Shown here: piece by piece, positions 48,206 through 57,221 of the stretch
Layout: every line of letters begins with the position of its first letter
Position numbering within the stretch: position 1 is the stretch's first letter
IMG/VR virus record: IMGVR_UViG_3300005831_000060
Coordinates: 1 to 64,000 of that record
Reading direction: 5' to 3' (one strand)
Source: a virus
Length of the DNA stretch: 64,000 nucleotides
Notes under the pieces: generated by a model
Database searches by the model: none
What the model was told of the DNA's origin: nothing
Seen by the model: only the letters and a program-made list of their open reading frames with translations
Translations under genes and position numbers: made by a program

Positions 48206-48229
48206 TACCGGGCTAACAAACATGTAAAA

Positions 48230-48266
48230 TAAAGGCTGTGTAGGTAACTATACAGCCTTTCTTTTT
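48230..48266 (+). terminator. Intrinsic terminator after terD
   Basis: AAAGGCTGT/ACAGCCTTT, nine pairs, followed by CTTTTT. It separates terD from the vWA gene. Confidence 0.85.
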
Positions 48267-48269
48267 ATT

Positions 48270-48938
48270 ATGGAAAGTAAAATCGATTTTACGAAGTATG
48301 ACTACGTTATCTTAATTGATAAGAGTGGTAGTACTAACTTCACAGACTGTCCAGGAGGACTTTCTAGATGGAACCAAGAAAAAGAATGGGCTAAAGTAAT
48401 TGCTCAGAAGTGTGAAACATATGACTCTGATGGTATCGATGTAATCTTATTTGATAGTGCCATTACTCATTATACTAATGTTACTTCTGCTAAAGTCGAT
48501 GAGATATTCCGTACACAGGAGCCAGGCAGTACAACTAACCTTACAGATGCATTGAAGAAAGCTTTACAGCCATTCTTAAATCGTCGTAAAGAAGCTTCTA
48601 GTGGTTTCTTTGGTATTGGTAAACGACCATTTACTATTGATTTCAGTATCAAAGTTAAACCAATGATTATCATTGTATTGACTGATGGTGAACCAGATGA
48701 TAAATTTGGTGTTATCGAAGTAATTAAGAAGACTACCGAATGTATCCAGGGTCGTGATGAAGTCGGTATCACATTTGTTCAGGTTGGACAGAATTCAGAC
48801 GCTAGCAGGTTTCTGCAGAAGCTTGATGATGACTTAACTTCTGAAGGAGCTAAGTTCGATATTGTCGACTGTAAAGACTATTCAGCAATGAATAATTGTT
48901 CAATTGAAGATGTGTTCATTGGTGCTCTAACGGACTAA
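48270..48938 (+). CDS. vWA-domain protein, TerY/TerF-like (222 aa)
   Basis: MIDAS metal site begins IDKSGS at residues 16-21, with Thr in TTNLTDAL and Asp in LTDGEPDD further on, the three loops of an intact vWA domain. Insertions relative to a minimal vWA include FGIGKRPF. vWA proteins of ter loci act as metal-dependent scaffolds for a kinase or other enzymes. It lies only 64 bases after terD and one base before the HAD gene. Confidence 0.85.
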   Translation: MESKIDFTKYDYVILIDKSGSTNFTDCPGGLSRWNQEKEWAKVIAQKCETYDSDGIDVILFDSAITHYTNVTSAKVDEIFRTQEPGSTTNLTDALKKALQPFLNRRKEASSGFFGIGKRPFTIDFSIKVKPMIIIVLTDGEPDDKFGVIEVIKKTTECIQGRDEVGITFVQVGQNSDASRFLQKLDDDLTSEGAKFDIVDCKDYSAMNNCSIEDVFIGALTD

Positions 48939-48939
48939 T

Positions 48940-49611
48940 ATGCGTCGGTATAAACATTACTCTTTTGATTTGTGGTTAACACTTATCAAATCAAACCCCT
49001 CGTTCAAGGAGCAGAGGGATCAGATGTTTTTCGACTTATACAATCCTAATGGTGAGCGATTTGATACGATACGTGAGATTATAAAGCAAGAAGATAGAGC
49101 AGCTAATAAACTATGTGAGACTACTGGTATTCATGTACCGGTACAACATATGGTTGGAAGAATCTTGAGTAGATTGGGGGTCGATGCTAACATTGATATT
49201 GTTTCAATGGTGGTTGTACAGATCCAAAAGCTATTTCTTGAGTTTAAGCCTAGCTTCTATGATGCTAACACCAAAGCCACACTTGAACAATTATTCGAGG
49301 AAGGATCAACCATTAGTATTTTATCTAATACCGGGTTTATCTTAGGGGAAACCCTGGAGCAATGTCTTGGGGAGATGGGTATTCTTGCTATATTCGATGA
49401 AACTATCTACTCAGATCAAACTGGGTTTAGTAAACCTCATATCAAAATGTTTGGTAGGATTAATACTTATTCGAAATATCGTACTCACATCTTAAATGGA
49501 GATATTCTACATGTAGGTGATAATACTATCGCTGATGGTGCTTCTGTATCGGTAGGAATACCGTATTATCAAATAAACACAAACAATAAATCGATAAAAG
49601 ATCTCTTGTGA
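48940..49611 (+). CDS. HAD-superfamily protein of the Ter module (223 aa)
   Basis: HAD motifs: FDLWLTL at residues 9-15 (nucleophile D10), LSNTGF as motif II, FSKPHIKMF with the Lys of motif III, and VGDNTIADG as motif IV. The second Asp of the usual DxD is Trp (DLW), as in several ter-linked HADs, so strong phosphatase activity is uncertain. Overlaps the next gene by four bases; acts presumably with it on a nucleotide-like substrate. Confidence 0.8.
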   Translation: MRRYKHYSFDLWLTLIKSNPSFKEQRDQMFFDLYNPNGERFDTIREIIKQEDRAANKLCETTGIHVPVQHMVGRILSRLGVDANIDIVSMVVVQIQKLFLEFKPSFYDANTKATLEQLFEEGSTISILSNTGFILGETLEQCLGEMGILAIFDETIYSDQTGFSKPHIKMFGRINTYSKYRTHILNGDILHVGDNTIADGASVSVGIPYYQINTNNKSIKDLL

Positions 49612-50423
49612 AAGAAACCTTTTCATTACATCAGGTGACTTCTGCAACGAAGTTTCCTTTTAGTGCTGAATCATATAGTAAGTTTAAATTTGGATGTAAA
49701 GATACATCGCGTGAGTTTGGTCTTGCACTAGCCGAAGCATTTGCTTGGAAGTACATTATTACTAGACAATTACGTGGTCAAATTGTTGTGCTATCCAGCC
49801 CTTATTGTTTTATTCCAACGGCTACCTTCGCTATGAAGGATTACTTTGTTCAAAGACTGAATCAAATCTTAGTTCAATGTGATTTACCGGTGGTTGAAGA
49901 AACAAAGATACACAGAACTATTACATACAAAGAAGATTACGGTGAATTAAGTGCAGAACAAAGATTCAAGCTAATACAGAACGATGGTTTCCATATGGAT
50001 ACTAAGTTCATCGAAGGCAAGACTCTTGTGTTCTTGGATGATATTAAAATCACAGGTAGTCATGAACGTGTCATCGAGCGTATGTTGGATGGGTACGGCG
50101 TAGAGAATGATAGGATATTCGCTTATTTTGCGGAGCTTACAGACCCTACAGTCGATCCAAAGGTAGAAAATACCCTAAACTATGCCTTTGTAAAGAACTT
50201 GCTAGATCTCGATAAAATCATCAAGAATGAGGCCTTCGTATTAAATACACGAATAGTGAAGTATATTTTGAATTATGATCACTTAAATTTTGTGGTATTC
50301 ATTAACTTCCAACGACTTAAACTTGTTGAATCGATCTATCATCTTGCTCTTGGAAACAGTTATCATAAGATACCTGATTATCAAAATAACCTCAATTACA
50401 TTAAAAATCTATTAAGTAAATGA
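49608..50423 (+). CDS. Phosphoribosyltransferase-fold protein of the Ter module (271 aa)
   Basis: PRPP-binding motif TLVFLDDIKITGSHERV at residues 139-155 and an upstream hood region (GQIVVLSSPYCFIPTATFAMKDYF). In ter loci, PRTase and HAD enzymes were predicted to make a nucleoside-like metabolite (the proposal of Anantharaman and colleagues). Here the HAD, PRTase and TerC genes are joined by four-base overlaps, so they are co-translated. Confidence 0.8.
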   Translation: MKETFSLHQVTSATKFPFSAESYSKFKFGCKDTSREFGLALAEAFAWKYIITRQLRGQIVVLSSPYCFIPTATFAMKDYFVQRLNQILVQCDLPVVEETKIHRTITYKEDYGELSAEQRFKLIQNDGFHMDTKFIEGKTLVFLDDIKITGSHERVIERMLDGYGVENDRIFAYFAELTDPTVDPKVENTLNYAFVKNLLDLDKIIKNEAFVLNTRIVKYILNYDHLNFVVFINFQRLKLVESIYHLALGNSYHKIPDYQNNLNYIKNLLSK

Positions 50424-51346
50424 ATTGGATTTTATTCTTATTGATGGTAAGTGTATTGCTTGCCCTCGACCTTGGTGTGTTCAATAGAAAAGCTCATGCT
50501 TTCTCGTTTAAAGAAGCTGTGAGTTGGAGTGTATTCTGGGTTGCTATATCTTGTCTATTTGGTGTGTATGTATACCATCATTATGGACCGGAGTTGGGTA
50601 GTCAATGGTTCACTGCCTATGTTCTGGAAAAGTCTCTTAGCGTAGACAATCTATTTGTTATCTCCCTCATCTTTACGTACTTTGCTACTCCAGCTAAGAT
50701 TCAGCATCGCTGTTTATTTTGGGGTATCTTAGGAGCTATTATATTTAGGGGAGCATTCATTCTTGGTGGTGTAGCTATTGTTGATACTTTCGAATGGATT
50801 CTTTATTTATTTGGTGCCTTTTTAGTTTATTCTGGTATAAAGATCATTGTCTCGCAAGATGATGCGCCAGAAGTTCATGAGAATGTTGTGGTTAAGTGGT
50901 TTCAGCGGAATTTTAAGATAAGCCCGGAATACGAAGGAAGTAAATTCTTTGTTAAACGCTTTAAAAATGGTACCGCTATTAACCCTACAACTATCTTAGT
51001 GCCTACTGTATTGTTTGTGGTCCTTATTATGATTGAAACTACTGATATTGTATTTGCTGTGGATTCTATTCCAGCAGCATTTGGAGTTAGTAGAGATCCT
51101 TTCATCCTGTATTCAAGCAATGTTATGGCTATACTAGGTCTTAGAGCCTTGTATTTTGTTCTATTAAGTGTTATGGATAAATTCTGGTTACTGAAATACG
51201 GTATCGGGCTTGTTCTATCATTTATAGGATTAAAGATGCTTATTGGTCATTGGGTACATATTTCCTCTGATTTATCACTATTTATAACTCTTGGGGTATT
51301 AACTGCTAGTGTACTATTATCGCTGGTGTTTAAGCAAAAGGAGTAA
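50420..51346 (+). CDS. terC: TerC-family membrane protein (308 aa)
   Basis: Polytopic protein with about eight or nine hydrophobic helices. Diagnostic TerC residues are visible: ALDLGVFNRKAHAFSFKEAVSWSVFW near the start, EKSLSVDNLFVISLIF (acidic metal site) and IETTDIVFAVDSIPAAFGVSRDPFILYSSNVMAILGLRALYF. Alx/TerC proteins export or sense Mn2+ and supply metal to exported proteins. It closes the Ter module. Confidence 0.92.
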   Translation: MNWILFLLMVSVLLALDLGVFNRKAHAFSFKEAVSWSVFWVAISCLFGVYVYHHYGPELGSQWFTAYVLEKSLSVDNLFVISLIFTYFATPAKIQHRCLFWGILGAIIFRGAFILGGVAIVDTFEWILYLFGAFLVYSGIKIIVSQDDAPEVHENVVVKWFQRNFKISPEYEGSKFFVKRFKNGTAINPTTILVPTVLFVVLIMIETTDIVFAVDSIPAAFGVSRDPFILYSSNVMAILGLRALYFVLLSVMDKFWLLKYGIGLVLSFIGLKMLIGHWVHISSDLSLFITLGVLTASVLLSLVFKQKE

Positions 51347-51379
51347 CAATTTAATCCTGCATATCTAGTAAATAGATAA

Positions 51380-51571
51380 ATGCTCACTATGCGTGGATTA
51401 AGCGCATACTTTTTTATTATGACATTATTATTAGATCTTTTATTAGCCTTGGTAGTTGCTATTATGTCTTTTATGTTGTTTTTATTAATAGTTACCTGGA
51501 TAACACCAGAAGATGAACGTAAAGCAAATAAAGCCTTTATTGATAAACTTTCTGGAAAGACTCCATTATGA
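51380..51571 (+). CDS. Small membrane protein (63 aa)
   Basis: A 30-residue hydrophobic block (FFIMTLLLDLLLALVVAIM) and a short charged tail (PEDERKANKAFI). Overlaps the next gene (ATGA). Confidence 0.55.
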   Translation: MLTMRGLSAYFFIMTLLLDLLLALVVAIMSFMLFLLIVTWITPEDERKANKAFIDKLSGKTPL

Positions 51572-51804
51572 CATATATTGCAAAACAAACATATTGTCAA
51601 CATTGTAATAAAATACATGTTGTTGGAGTTTGTGAGGAACCATGGCTTCCTACGCAGGAAGCTGTAATAGTTGTTGATAAAACTTCTAATGTTAGGGGTA
51701 CTTATCATACATTATATTTCAAGTGCCCTAAATGTGATAATTCTTTCGTATTACTGAACTCTAATTACTGCCCTCAATGCGGTATAAAATTAAATTGGAA
51801 ATGA
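51568..51804 (+). CDS. Double zinc-ribbon protein (78 aa)
   Basis: CQHCNKIHVVGVC near the start and CPKCDNSFVLLNSNYCPQCG at the end, giving four Cys knuckles. Overlaps both neighbours by four bases. Probable zinc-binding adaptor; target unknown. Confidence 0.6.
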   Translation: MTYIAKQTYCQHCNKIHVVGVCEEPWLPTQEAVIVVDKTSNVRGTYHTLYFKCPKCDNSFVLLNSNYCPQCGIKLNWK

Positions 51805-51944
51805 AAAAAGTAACTCAAATAGTTCTCTCAGCGCCTGCACGTTTGTTTGTGGGTTCTTACATCACCAAATCTGGACAAGTGAAGAATCGCTATAAGGTTA
51901 ATCCTGATAGTCATCCTATTAAGGAAATTACTCATTATGTCTAG
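51801..51944 (+). CDS. Small basic protein (47 aa)
   Basis: ATG at 51801, TAG at 51942; MKKVTQIVLSAPARLFVGSY...ITHYV. Overlaps the gene before and the one after, which supports translation. Unrecognised. Confidence 0.5.
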   Translation: MKKVTQIVLSAPARLFVGSYITKSGQVKNRYKVNPDSHPIKEITHYV

Positions 51945-52302
51945 TTACCCTATAGGTGGTTATGCTCCCGGAAATTATCAGAAGGAATGTAAAATTTGTA
52001 ATGGTACTTTCCTGGGGGATAAATATGCAATACAATGCGAGCCTTGTGCTGTACGGTTTGTAGTTGCATACAATAAAGAAGTTAGTAAACCGCCTGTAAC
52101 AAGGATAGTAATACATACTCAAGAGATTACTGACTGTTCTGAGTGTCCTCACCGTGATATGCAGCCTGATTATTCAGCTGATTCATTTTCGAGAGAGGAA
52201 AAATGCATGTGTAATAAGCTTAACCGTATAGTACACAGATATGTTGGTACATTCGATAAAATGCCTGTACCCGAAGAATGTCCTTTAATAAATAAAGAAT
52301 GA
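51937..52302 (+). CDS. Cysteine-rich protein (121 aa)
   Basis: Multiple Cys pairs: CKICNG, CEPC, CSECPHR, CMCN and CPL, arranged as several zinc sites. Overlaps both neighbours. Unknown role. Confidence 0.55.
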   Translation: MSSYPIGGYAPGNYQKECKICNGTFLGDKYAIQCEPCAVRFVVAYNKEVSKPPVTRIVIHTQEITDCSECPHRDMQPDYSADSFSREEKCMCNKLNRIVHRYVGTFDKMPVPEECPLINKE

Positions 52303-52490
52303 AAAAGTATATCATCTTATTCCTGATTATTGCTATGGCTTGCTTGGGTACTTCTTGCAGTGCAATAGCTACATTTGTTTTTAAGGCTACCATTTTATTG
52401 ATTGTGGTTGGGTTTATTGTGCTAATCATTATTGTTTTGCTGTTCTTAAGATGGGTAAACAATTTTTGGAAGCACTGGTTTAACCGATAG
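52299..52490 (+). CDS. Small membrane protein with a lipobox-like N-terminus (63 aa)
   Basis: MKKYIILFLIIAMACLGTSCSAIATFVF... has a signal-like start with a possible lipobox (LGTSC) but continues into a second hydrophobic helix. Membrane protein of unknown role. Confidence 0.5.
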   Translation: MKKYIILFLIIAMACLGTSCSAIATFVFKATILLIVVGFIVLIIIVLLFLRWVNNFWKHWFNR

Positions 52491-52516
52491 TATAAAATCC
52501 TTAATTAAAGTAAGTT

Positions 52517-52897
52517 ATGTTAACAGTTGGTAATATTAAAGTTTCTTGGCGCTATTCAACCGACGAAGTGCCATTTTTCAGTGTTCGTAGAGTAGCTCCA
52601 CAAAAGCTAAGTACGCTCATTGATCCCGTAAAAACAGTTGTTCGTAAACGCGACGTTACAACATGTGAAGTTACCATTGACGATAAAACAGTTGCAATTG
52701 CTTCTGTGGTTCGTGGGTGGAAAGACAAGCAGTGCTATGAGACAGCACGTAAAATAAGCCTCAAACGTGCGACAGAGTGTGTTACTTGTGGGAATGCCGG
52801 ACCGGTTCCTTCTTTTACCAAAGAGCAAAGGAAAGCTATCTGGGAAGCCTACCGTACTTCAACCAAAGTTCCTCGTTGGAATGTAACGAAGAAGTAA
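52517..52897 (+). CDS. Hypothetical protein (126 aa)
   Basis: Basic beta-type N-terminus (TVGNIKVSWRYSTDEVPFFSVRRV), one CVTCG knuckle at about residue 95 and a Lys/Arg-rich C-terminus. Ends one base before the next ATG. Nucleic-acid binding is plausible from charge only. Confidence 0.5.
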   Translation: MLTVGNIKVSWRYSTDEVPFFSVRRVAPQKLSTLIDPVKTVVRKRDVTTCEVTIDDKTVAIASVVRGWKDKQCYETARKISLKRATECVTCGNAGPVPSFTKEQRKAIWEAYRTSTKVPRWNVTKK

Positions 52898-52898
52898 G

Positions 52899-53306
52899 AT
52901 GGGAATTTGTAAAGATATCCGTAGTACAGTATCTGGATTTAATGGATTGTTTACCACCCAAGATCTTATCAGTGCTCTTCCTGGTTATAAGGCTCGTAAT
53001 ATCATAATGTGTTTTCAATTGCTTATATACAGAGAAGGTATAGCCGAAAACACTACTCCATTAACATTGATTGGATTATTTAGAGCTGTAAATGGTGATG
53101 AATCTGTAAGGATGCATGCTAGGAATGCTCATCCAGTATCTGTGGATGGTAAACATTATGATACTATGGTTGCTGCTTGTAGATCAAAAAAACTAACTAC
53201 TTCTACAGTTATTAGTAGGTTTACATATGAGTCCAAAAAAGCCGGATATCCGGTTCATACCGTTACTTGTAGAGGGTATACAATTACTCGTTCGCATAAT
53301 TATTAG
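52899..53306 (+). CDS. Hypothetical protein (135 aa)
   Basis: MGICKDIRSTVSGFNGLFTTQDLISALPGYKARNIIMCF..., with an HTH-like N-terminal third and a beta C-terminus (PVHTVTCRGYTITRSH). It precedes the DUF2828 gene. No family assigned. Confidence 0.5.
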   Translation: MGICKDIRSTVSGFNGLFTTQDLISALPGYKARNIIMCFQLLIYREGIAENTTPLTLIGLFRAVNGDESVRMHARNAHPVSVDGKHYDTMVAACRSKKLTTSTVISRFTYESKKAGYPVHTVTCRGYTITRSHNY

Positions 53307-53357
53307 TGTATTGAAATAATAGCTCGACAGAGTTAGTAAAATCGTAATTTCATTATC

Positions 53358-54944
53358 ATGAATCAGTTTTTAAAAGCAGTTGCTAAAGAAGATGTATTCA
53401 CCGAGAATGGTGCAGTTTCCAACAGTACTACAGGGTCCAAGTTACTAGATGACTATGGAATCGCTGGTACATATCGTGGAAGGTCGTTTGATGATGTATC
53501 TATTAGTATGGTACAGATTTGGGATGAAGATCCGTTAAAGGCCCTTCAGCTTACATTCTATTTAAGGAATATCAGTCGTGTCGTTAAGATGTATGGTAAC
53601 CCAACAGAGAAAGTACAGGCTGGTCAAGGAGCGAAAGATGAGTTCCGCAAAAGGATGGTATGGTTGTTATACAATCACCCAGAAACCTTCTATGCTAACA
53701 GTCCGATAATCCCGCTGGTTGGTTCTTACAAAGATCTGTGGGAAATCATGGCTCTCGATTATTCAATGGAGAACAAGATGGATCGTAAATTGATCTATGG
53801 TGAAATGGTTCATGATCTTGCTGATGATAGCACACGTGAGTTGTTCTTAAAGTATCTACCTATAGGTAAAGCAGTTAGCAAACTGACTACAGATAGGAGT
53901 AAAGTTATGAACAAACTTGCTGCTGAATTCAGAGATTATAATAACCTGTCAGCTCGCGAAATTCGTAAGCTAAAGTCTAGTGGTAGTGGTCATGTTTGGC
54001 AACAGCTGATCTCTATTGGTAAGTTCAAAGATATTGCTTGGAAAACTATCCCTAGTCGGGCATTACTTAGCTTAGTGAAAGGTAAGTTCCTAAACAATCA
54101 TGAATTAACTGATTCGTATCAGGCCTGGTTAGATACTAAACCATTTGTACCTTTCGTAGGTTACCCACACGAACTTGCACATACTTTTTACAAAGAACAG
54201 CATAAATTATCTAATGCTGCTAAATCAACCATTAATAAACAGTTCGATGGATTGTTAGAAGTTGGTCGTAAATCTGGTGGTATTAAAGGTAATGTGTGGT
54301 GTGCATTGGATGTGTCTCCAAGTATGACATGGCCCGAATCTCGTATCGATGGTACGGATATCTATGCACTAGAAGTTTGCCTAGCTCTTGGTATTTATTT
54401 CTCTTCTTTAAATGAAGGTACGTTTAAAGATCATATTGTGGCTTTCTCTGTTAATAGCACTATTCATAAACTTGTCGGTACGTTTACCGAGAAGTGGCAA
54501 CAATGTATACGCATAAACGCTGGTGGAAGTACTAATTTCCAATCAGTTATAGATGCTATTGTTCGAGTACGTACTAGTCGCCCGGAGATTCCGTTGGAAG
54601 ACTTCCCGGAAACAATCTTAGTAGTTAGTGATATGGCATTTAATCCATCTGGGGTTGGTCGGGAAACTAATTACCAAACTGCAATGAACAAGTTAGCTGC
54701 TGTTGGTCTACCTAATGTGAAAATCATATGGTGGAATGTAGCTGCACGTACAAAAGATTTCCCTGCAACCATGGATGATCCAGGAACTTACATTCTTAGT
54801 GGATTCGATGGTACCATTATTACCTCTATCCTTGGTGAAACCGATAAAGTTAACACGAAAGGTGAAAAGATTCCTCCTACTATGTTGGAGGCCATGAATA
54901 ATAGTTTGTCTCAAGAAATATTCACATATCTAAAATTATCTTAA
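53358..54944 (+). CDS. DUF2828/TROVE-vWA protein, Ro60-like (528 aa)
   Basis: The N-terminal 300 residues are helical repeats with signatures of DUF2828/TROVE (DPLKALQLTFYLRN at 58-71, VGSYKDLWEIM at 121-131, RKLKSSGSGHVWQQL). The C-terminal 210 residues are a vWA domain with MIDAS GNVWCALDVSPSM at 311-323, AGGSTNFQSVIDAI and LVVSDMAF. In Ro60/Rsr the HEAT-like ring binds Y RNA and misfolded RNA. This phage version would be expected to bind structured RNA; that is inference from family relationship. Confidence 0.75.
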   Translation: MNQFLKAVAKEDVFTENGAVSNSTTGSKLLDDYGIAGTYRGRSFDDVSISMVQIWDEDPLKALQLTFYLRNISRVVKMYGNPTEKVQAGQGAKDEFRKRMVWLLYNHPETFYANSPIIPLVGSYKDLWEIMALDYSMENKMDRKLIYGEMVHDLADDSTRELFLKYLPIGKAVSKLTTDRSKVMNKLAAEFRDYNNLSAREIRKLKSSGSGHVWQQLISIGKFKDIAWKTIPSRALLSLVKGKFLNNHELTDSYQAWLDTKPFVPFVGYPHELAHTFYKEQHKLSNAAKSTINKQFDGLLEVGRKSGGIKGNVWCALDVSPSMTWPESRIDGTDIYALEVCLALGIYFSSLNEGTFKDHIVAFSVNSTIHKLVGTFTEKWQQCIRINAGGSTNFQSVIDAIVRVRTSRPEIPLEDFPETILVVSDMAFNPSGVGRETNYQTAMNKLAAVGLPNVKIIWWNVAARTKDFPATMDDPGTYILSGFDGTIITSILGETDKVNTKGEKIPPTMLEAMNNSLSQEIFTYLKLS

Positions 54945-54945
54945 T

Positions 54946-55197
54946 ATGAATCGTTTATTAGCATTTTTGGGTCTTAACCCATTGTCTCGTTTGAAGAAAG
55001 CTTCTAAAGCTTATGTAAAAAGTTCACGCGCTATCAACAAGCATGCAGGTAATGCTGCTGCTGAGATTGACGAACGCATCAATAACCTCGATGTGGCCCG
55101 TTCGGCTGCTCTCGATGTAAAATCATTTGTTCTGGACCTCGACAAAGTGGCTAATGCTACAACTGTTGGTTTGGACAAGATGGTAACCCTTAAGTAG
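54946..55197 (+). CDS. Small helical protein (83 aa)
   Basis: Ala/Lys/Val-rich helix (residues 20-80: KAYVKSSRAINKHAGNAAAEIDERINNLDVARSAAL) with C/G-ending codons unlike its neighbours, suggesting high expression. Starts one base after the DUF2828 gene. Unknown role. Confidence 0.5.
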   Translation: MNRLLAFLGLNPLSRLKKASKAYVKSSRAINKHAGNAAAEIDERINNLDVARSAALDVKSFVLDLDKVANATTVGLDKMVTLK

Positions 55198-55204
55198 GGT
55201 TACC
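55182..55204 (+). terminator. Hairpin over the stop codon, possible terminator
   Basis: GGTAACCC (55182-55189) pairs with GGGTTACC (55197-55204) with the stop codon in the loop region; only a weak T-run follows. Confidence 0.45.
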
Positions 55205-55274
55205 ACCTACTTTTGTTGTAAATTAAATTAGAGTTTAGTTAAATTTTATTACTTACATTATCAAAAATCAATCT

Positions 55275-55550
55275 ATGACAATTACTGTCAATAAAGTTGA
55301 TAAAGAGTCTGGTGAAGCCTTAAGTGCTGGATATTATGCAGCATCGGAAATAATCCTTAGCAGTGAATGGAGAATTGCTAATTTAGTACGTAATGCCAAA
55401 CCAAAAACAACTGATGTAACATCTGCAGCAGTTAAATTTAAGTGTGCAAAGGGTCAGTTAATCTATATTGTACCACTTAGATGTTTGAGTGATGACCAGC
55501 TGAAGGTAGTTTCAGCACTAGTTGATAACCAATTAAAACGTAAGAAGTAA
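55275..55550 (+). CDS. Hypothetical protein (91 aa)
   Basis: MTITVNKVDKESGEALSAGYYAASEIIL..., alpha/beta; its last base is shared with the next gene's ATG. No family assigned. Confidence 0.5.
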   Translation: MTITVNKVDKESGEALSAGYYAASEIILSSEWRIANLVRNAKPKTTDVTSAAVKFKCAKGQLIYIVPLRCLSDDQLKVVSALVDNQLKRKK

Positions 55551-55792
55551 TGGTCATTTCCATTTTCATCTTAAAAGATACCGTACTGTTAGAAAAACAA
55601 GTTGGTATTGTTGCTCGTACTCTTGAAAATAAAGGTATGGCTCGCAAAGAGGCTCTAGAACAAGCTCAGAAAGAAGTTTCTGATATACAATGCTCGTACA
55701 GGGTTCTTTCTACTTCACGTGAGGTTAATGCACGCGATATTGTGAATGATATTGTTGGAGATAAACGTTACCGAACTCGTATAAGTTATTAA
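55550..55792 (+). CDS. Hypothetical protein (80 aa)
   Basis: MVISIFILKDTVLLEKQVGIVARTLENKGMARKEALEQAQKEV..., helical. Followed at one base by the NAMPT gene, so it belongs to that operon. Confidence 0.5.
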   Translation: MVISIFILKDTVLLEKQVGIVARTLENKGMARKEALEQAQKEVSDIQCSYRVLSTSREVNARDIVNDIVGDKRYRTRISY

Positions 55793-55793
55793 T

Positions 55794-57221
55794 ATGTTTC
55801 AACCAAATTTTTGTACAGCGACTGACTTTTATAAGTTTGGTCACTGGTGTCAATATCCAATGGGTATGGACAGTATACATTCGTATTGTGAAGCACGTGA
55901 AGGGGCATTGTTTCCTGAAATCGTGTTTGCCGGTATTGTACCATTACTGAAGGACTTCTTTGTTGGTCAAGTGATCACAAGGGAGAAGATCGAAGAAGCA
56001 GCATTTATTGTTGGTGGTATGGGTGGATTTCCTGAATACTTTAATCGGGCTATGTGGGAACATATACTTGATAAGTATGATGGTAAACTTCCACTAGCTA
56101 TCAAAGCTCTTCCAGAAGGTACTGTTGTACCTGCTTCGACACCTTTATTCACTATAACTAACCTTGGTGGAGCAATTACTCAACCATTGGTAAACCACGC
56201 AGAGACCCTATTATTACATATATGGTCTGCTACTACAGTAGCAAGTGCGTCTCGTTACATTAAGAAAGAGATCTTGGATAAGTGGGCCGCTAAAACCGGT
56301 ACTCCTGCACTGACAATATGGCAGTTACATGATTTTGGATTCCGTGGTGTAAGTAGTTGGCAAACCGCAGTATACTCTGGTATTGGTCACTTAATCTCTT
56401 GTAGAGGAACTGACACATCAGATGCTGTACGAGGTATTTGTCATTACTATGATACTAAAGAAATCCATGGTAACTCTGTATGGGCCACTGAACATTCGGT
56501 TGCAACATCCTATGGACCTGGTACAGGTGAAGTTGACTACGTACTAGCTCAACTTAATAGGGCGCCTGATAATGCAATTGTATCATTAGTAATGGATAGT
56601 TACGATACATTTAATTTTGCTAAGAACGTCATGGGTCATCCGCTAGTAATGGCAAAGGTAAAGGCTCGGGCCGGAAGAACAGTAGTTCGCCCAGATAGTG
56701 GTGAACCGGTATCAGTAAACTTGCGTGTGTTGGATATCCTTGGTAATGTATATGGTTTCTCGATAAATGATAAGGGTTACAAAGTCCTTGATCATAATGT
56801 TGGAGTTCTTCAAGGAGATGGTATGGATTACTTAACCATTGATAAGTTGTTTGAAGGTATAGTTACGATAGGTAATTGGTCTTCTGATAACCTAGTGGTT
56901 GGATCAGGCGGTGGTTTGTTACAGAAATGGAACAGAGATACTCTACGATTCGCTATTAAAGCATCCCATGGCTCTATTGATGGAGTTGGATTTGATATCT
57001 ACAAAGATCCTATTACTGCTAATACCGGTAATGAAACCAAAGCTTCCAAAAGAGGTTTACTAAAGGTTTGTAGGGTTGTTAATGGGTATACTACCATATC
57101 ATCAAGTAGCTGCTCACCGACTATGTTTAATTCGTATGTGGATGATATGAAACCCTTGTTTAACACAGGGGAACTTCTAATCACCCCAGATTTCGATGAT
57201 GTAAAACGTCGTGCATTATGA
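55794..57221 (+). CDS. nampt: Nicotinamide phosphoribosyltransferase (475 aa)
   Basis: Makes NMN from nicotinamide and PRPP. Family signatures are visible in order: TDFYKFGHWCQYP (residues 9-21), LHDFGFRGVSS, GTDTSDAVRG, ATEHSVATSYGPGTGE with the catalytic His, LVMDSYDTFNFAKNV, and RTVVRPDSGEPV, the PRPP-binding loop. Length (475) matches full-size NAMPT. The next gene, overlapping by four bases, encodes the NMN adenylyltransferase, giving a two-step nicotinamide to NAD route. Confidence 0.93.
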   Translation: MFQPNFCTATDFYKFGHWCQYPMGMDSIHSYCEAREGALFPEIVFAGIVPLLKDFFVGQVITREKIEEAAFIVGGMGGFPEYFNRAMWEHILDKYDGKLPLAIKALPEGTVVPASTPLFTITNLGGAITQPLVNHAETLLLHIWSATTVASASRYIKKEILDKWAAKTGTPALTIWQLHDFGFRGVSSWQTAVYSGIGHLISCRGTDTSDAVRGICHYYDTKEIHGNSVWATEHSVATSYGPGTGEVDYVLAQLNRAPDNAIVSLVMDSYDTFNFAKNVMGHPLVMAKVKARAGRTVVRPDSGEPVSVNLRVLDILGNVYGFSINDKGYKVLDHNVGVLQGDGMDYLTIDKLFEGIVTIGNWSSDNLVVGSGGGLLQKWNRDTLRFAIKASHGSIDGVGFDIYKDPITANTGNETKASKRGLLKVCRVVNGYTTISSSSCSPTMFNSYVDDMKPLFNTGELLITPDFDDVKRRAL

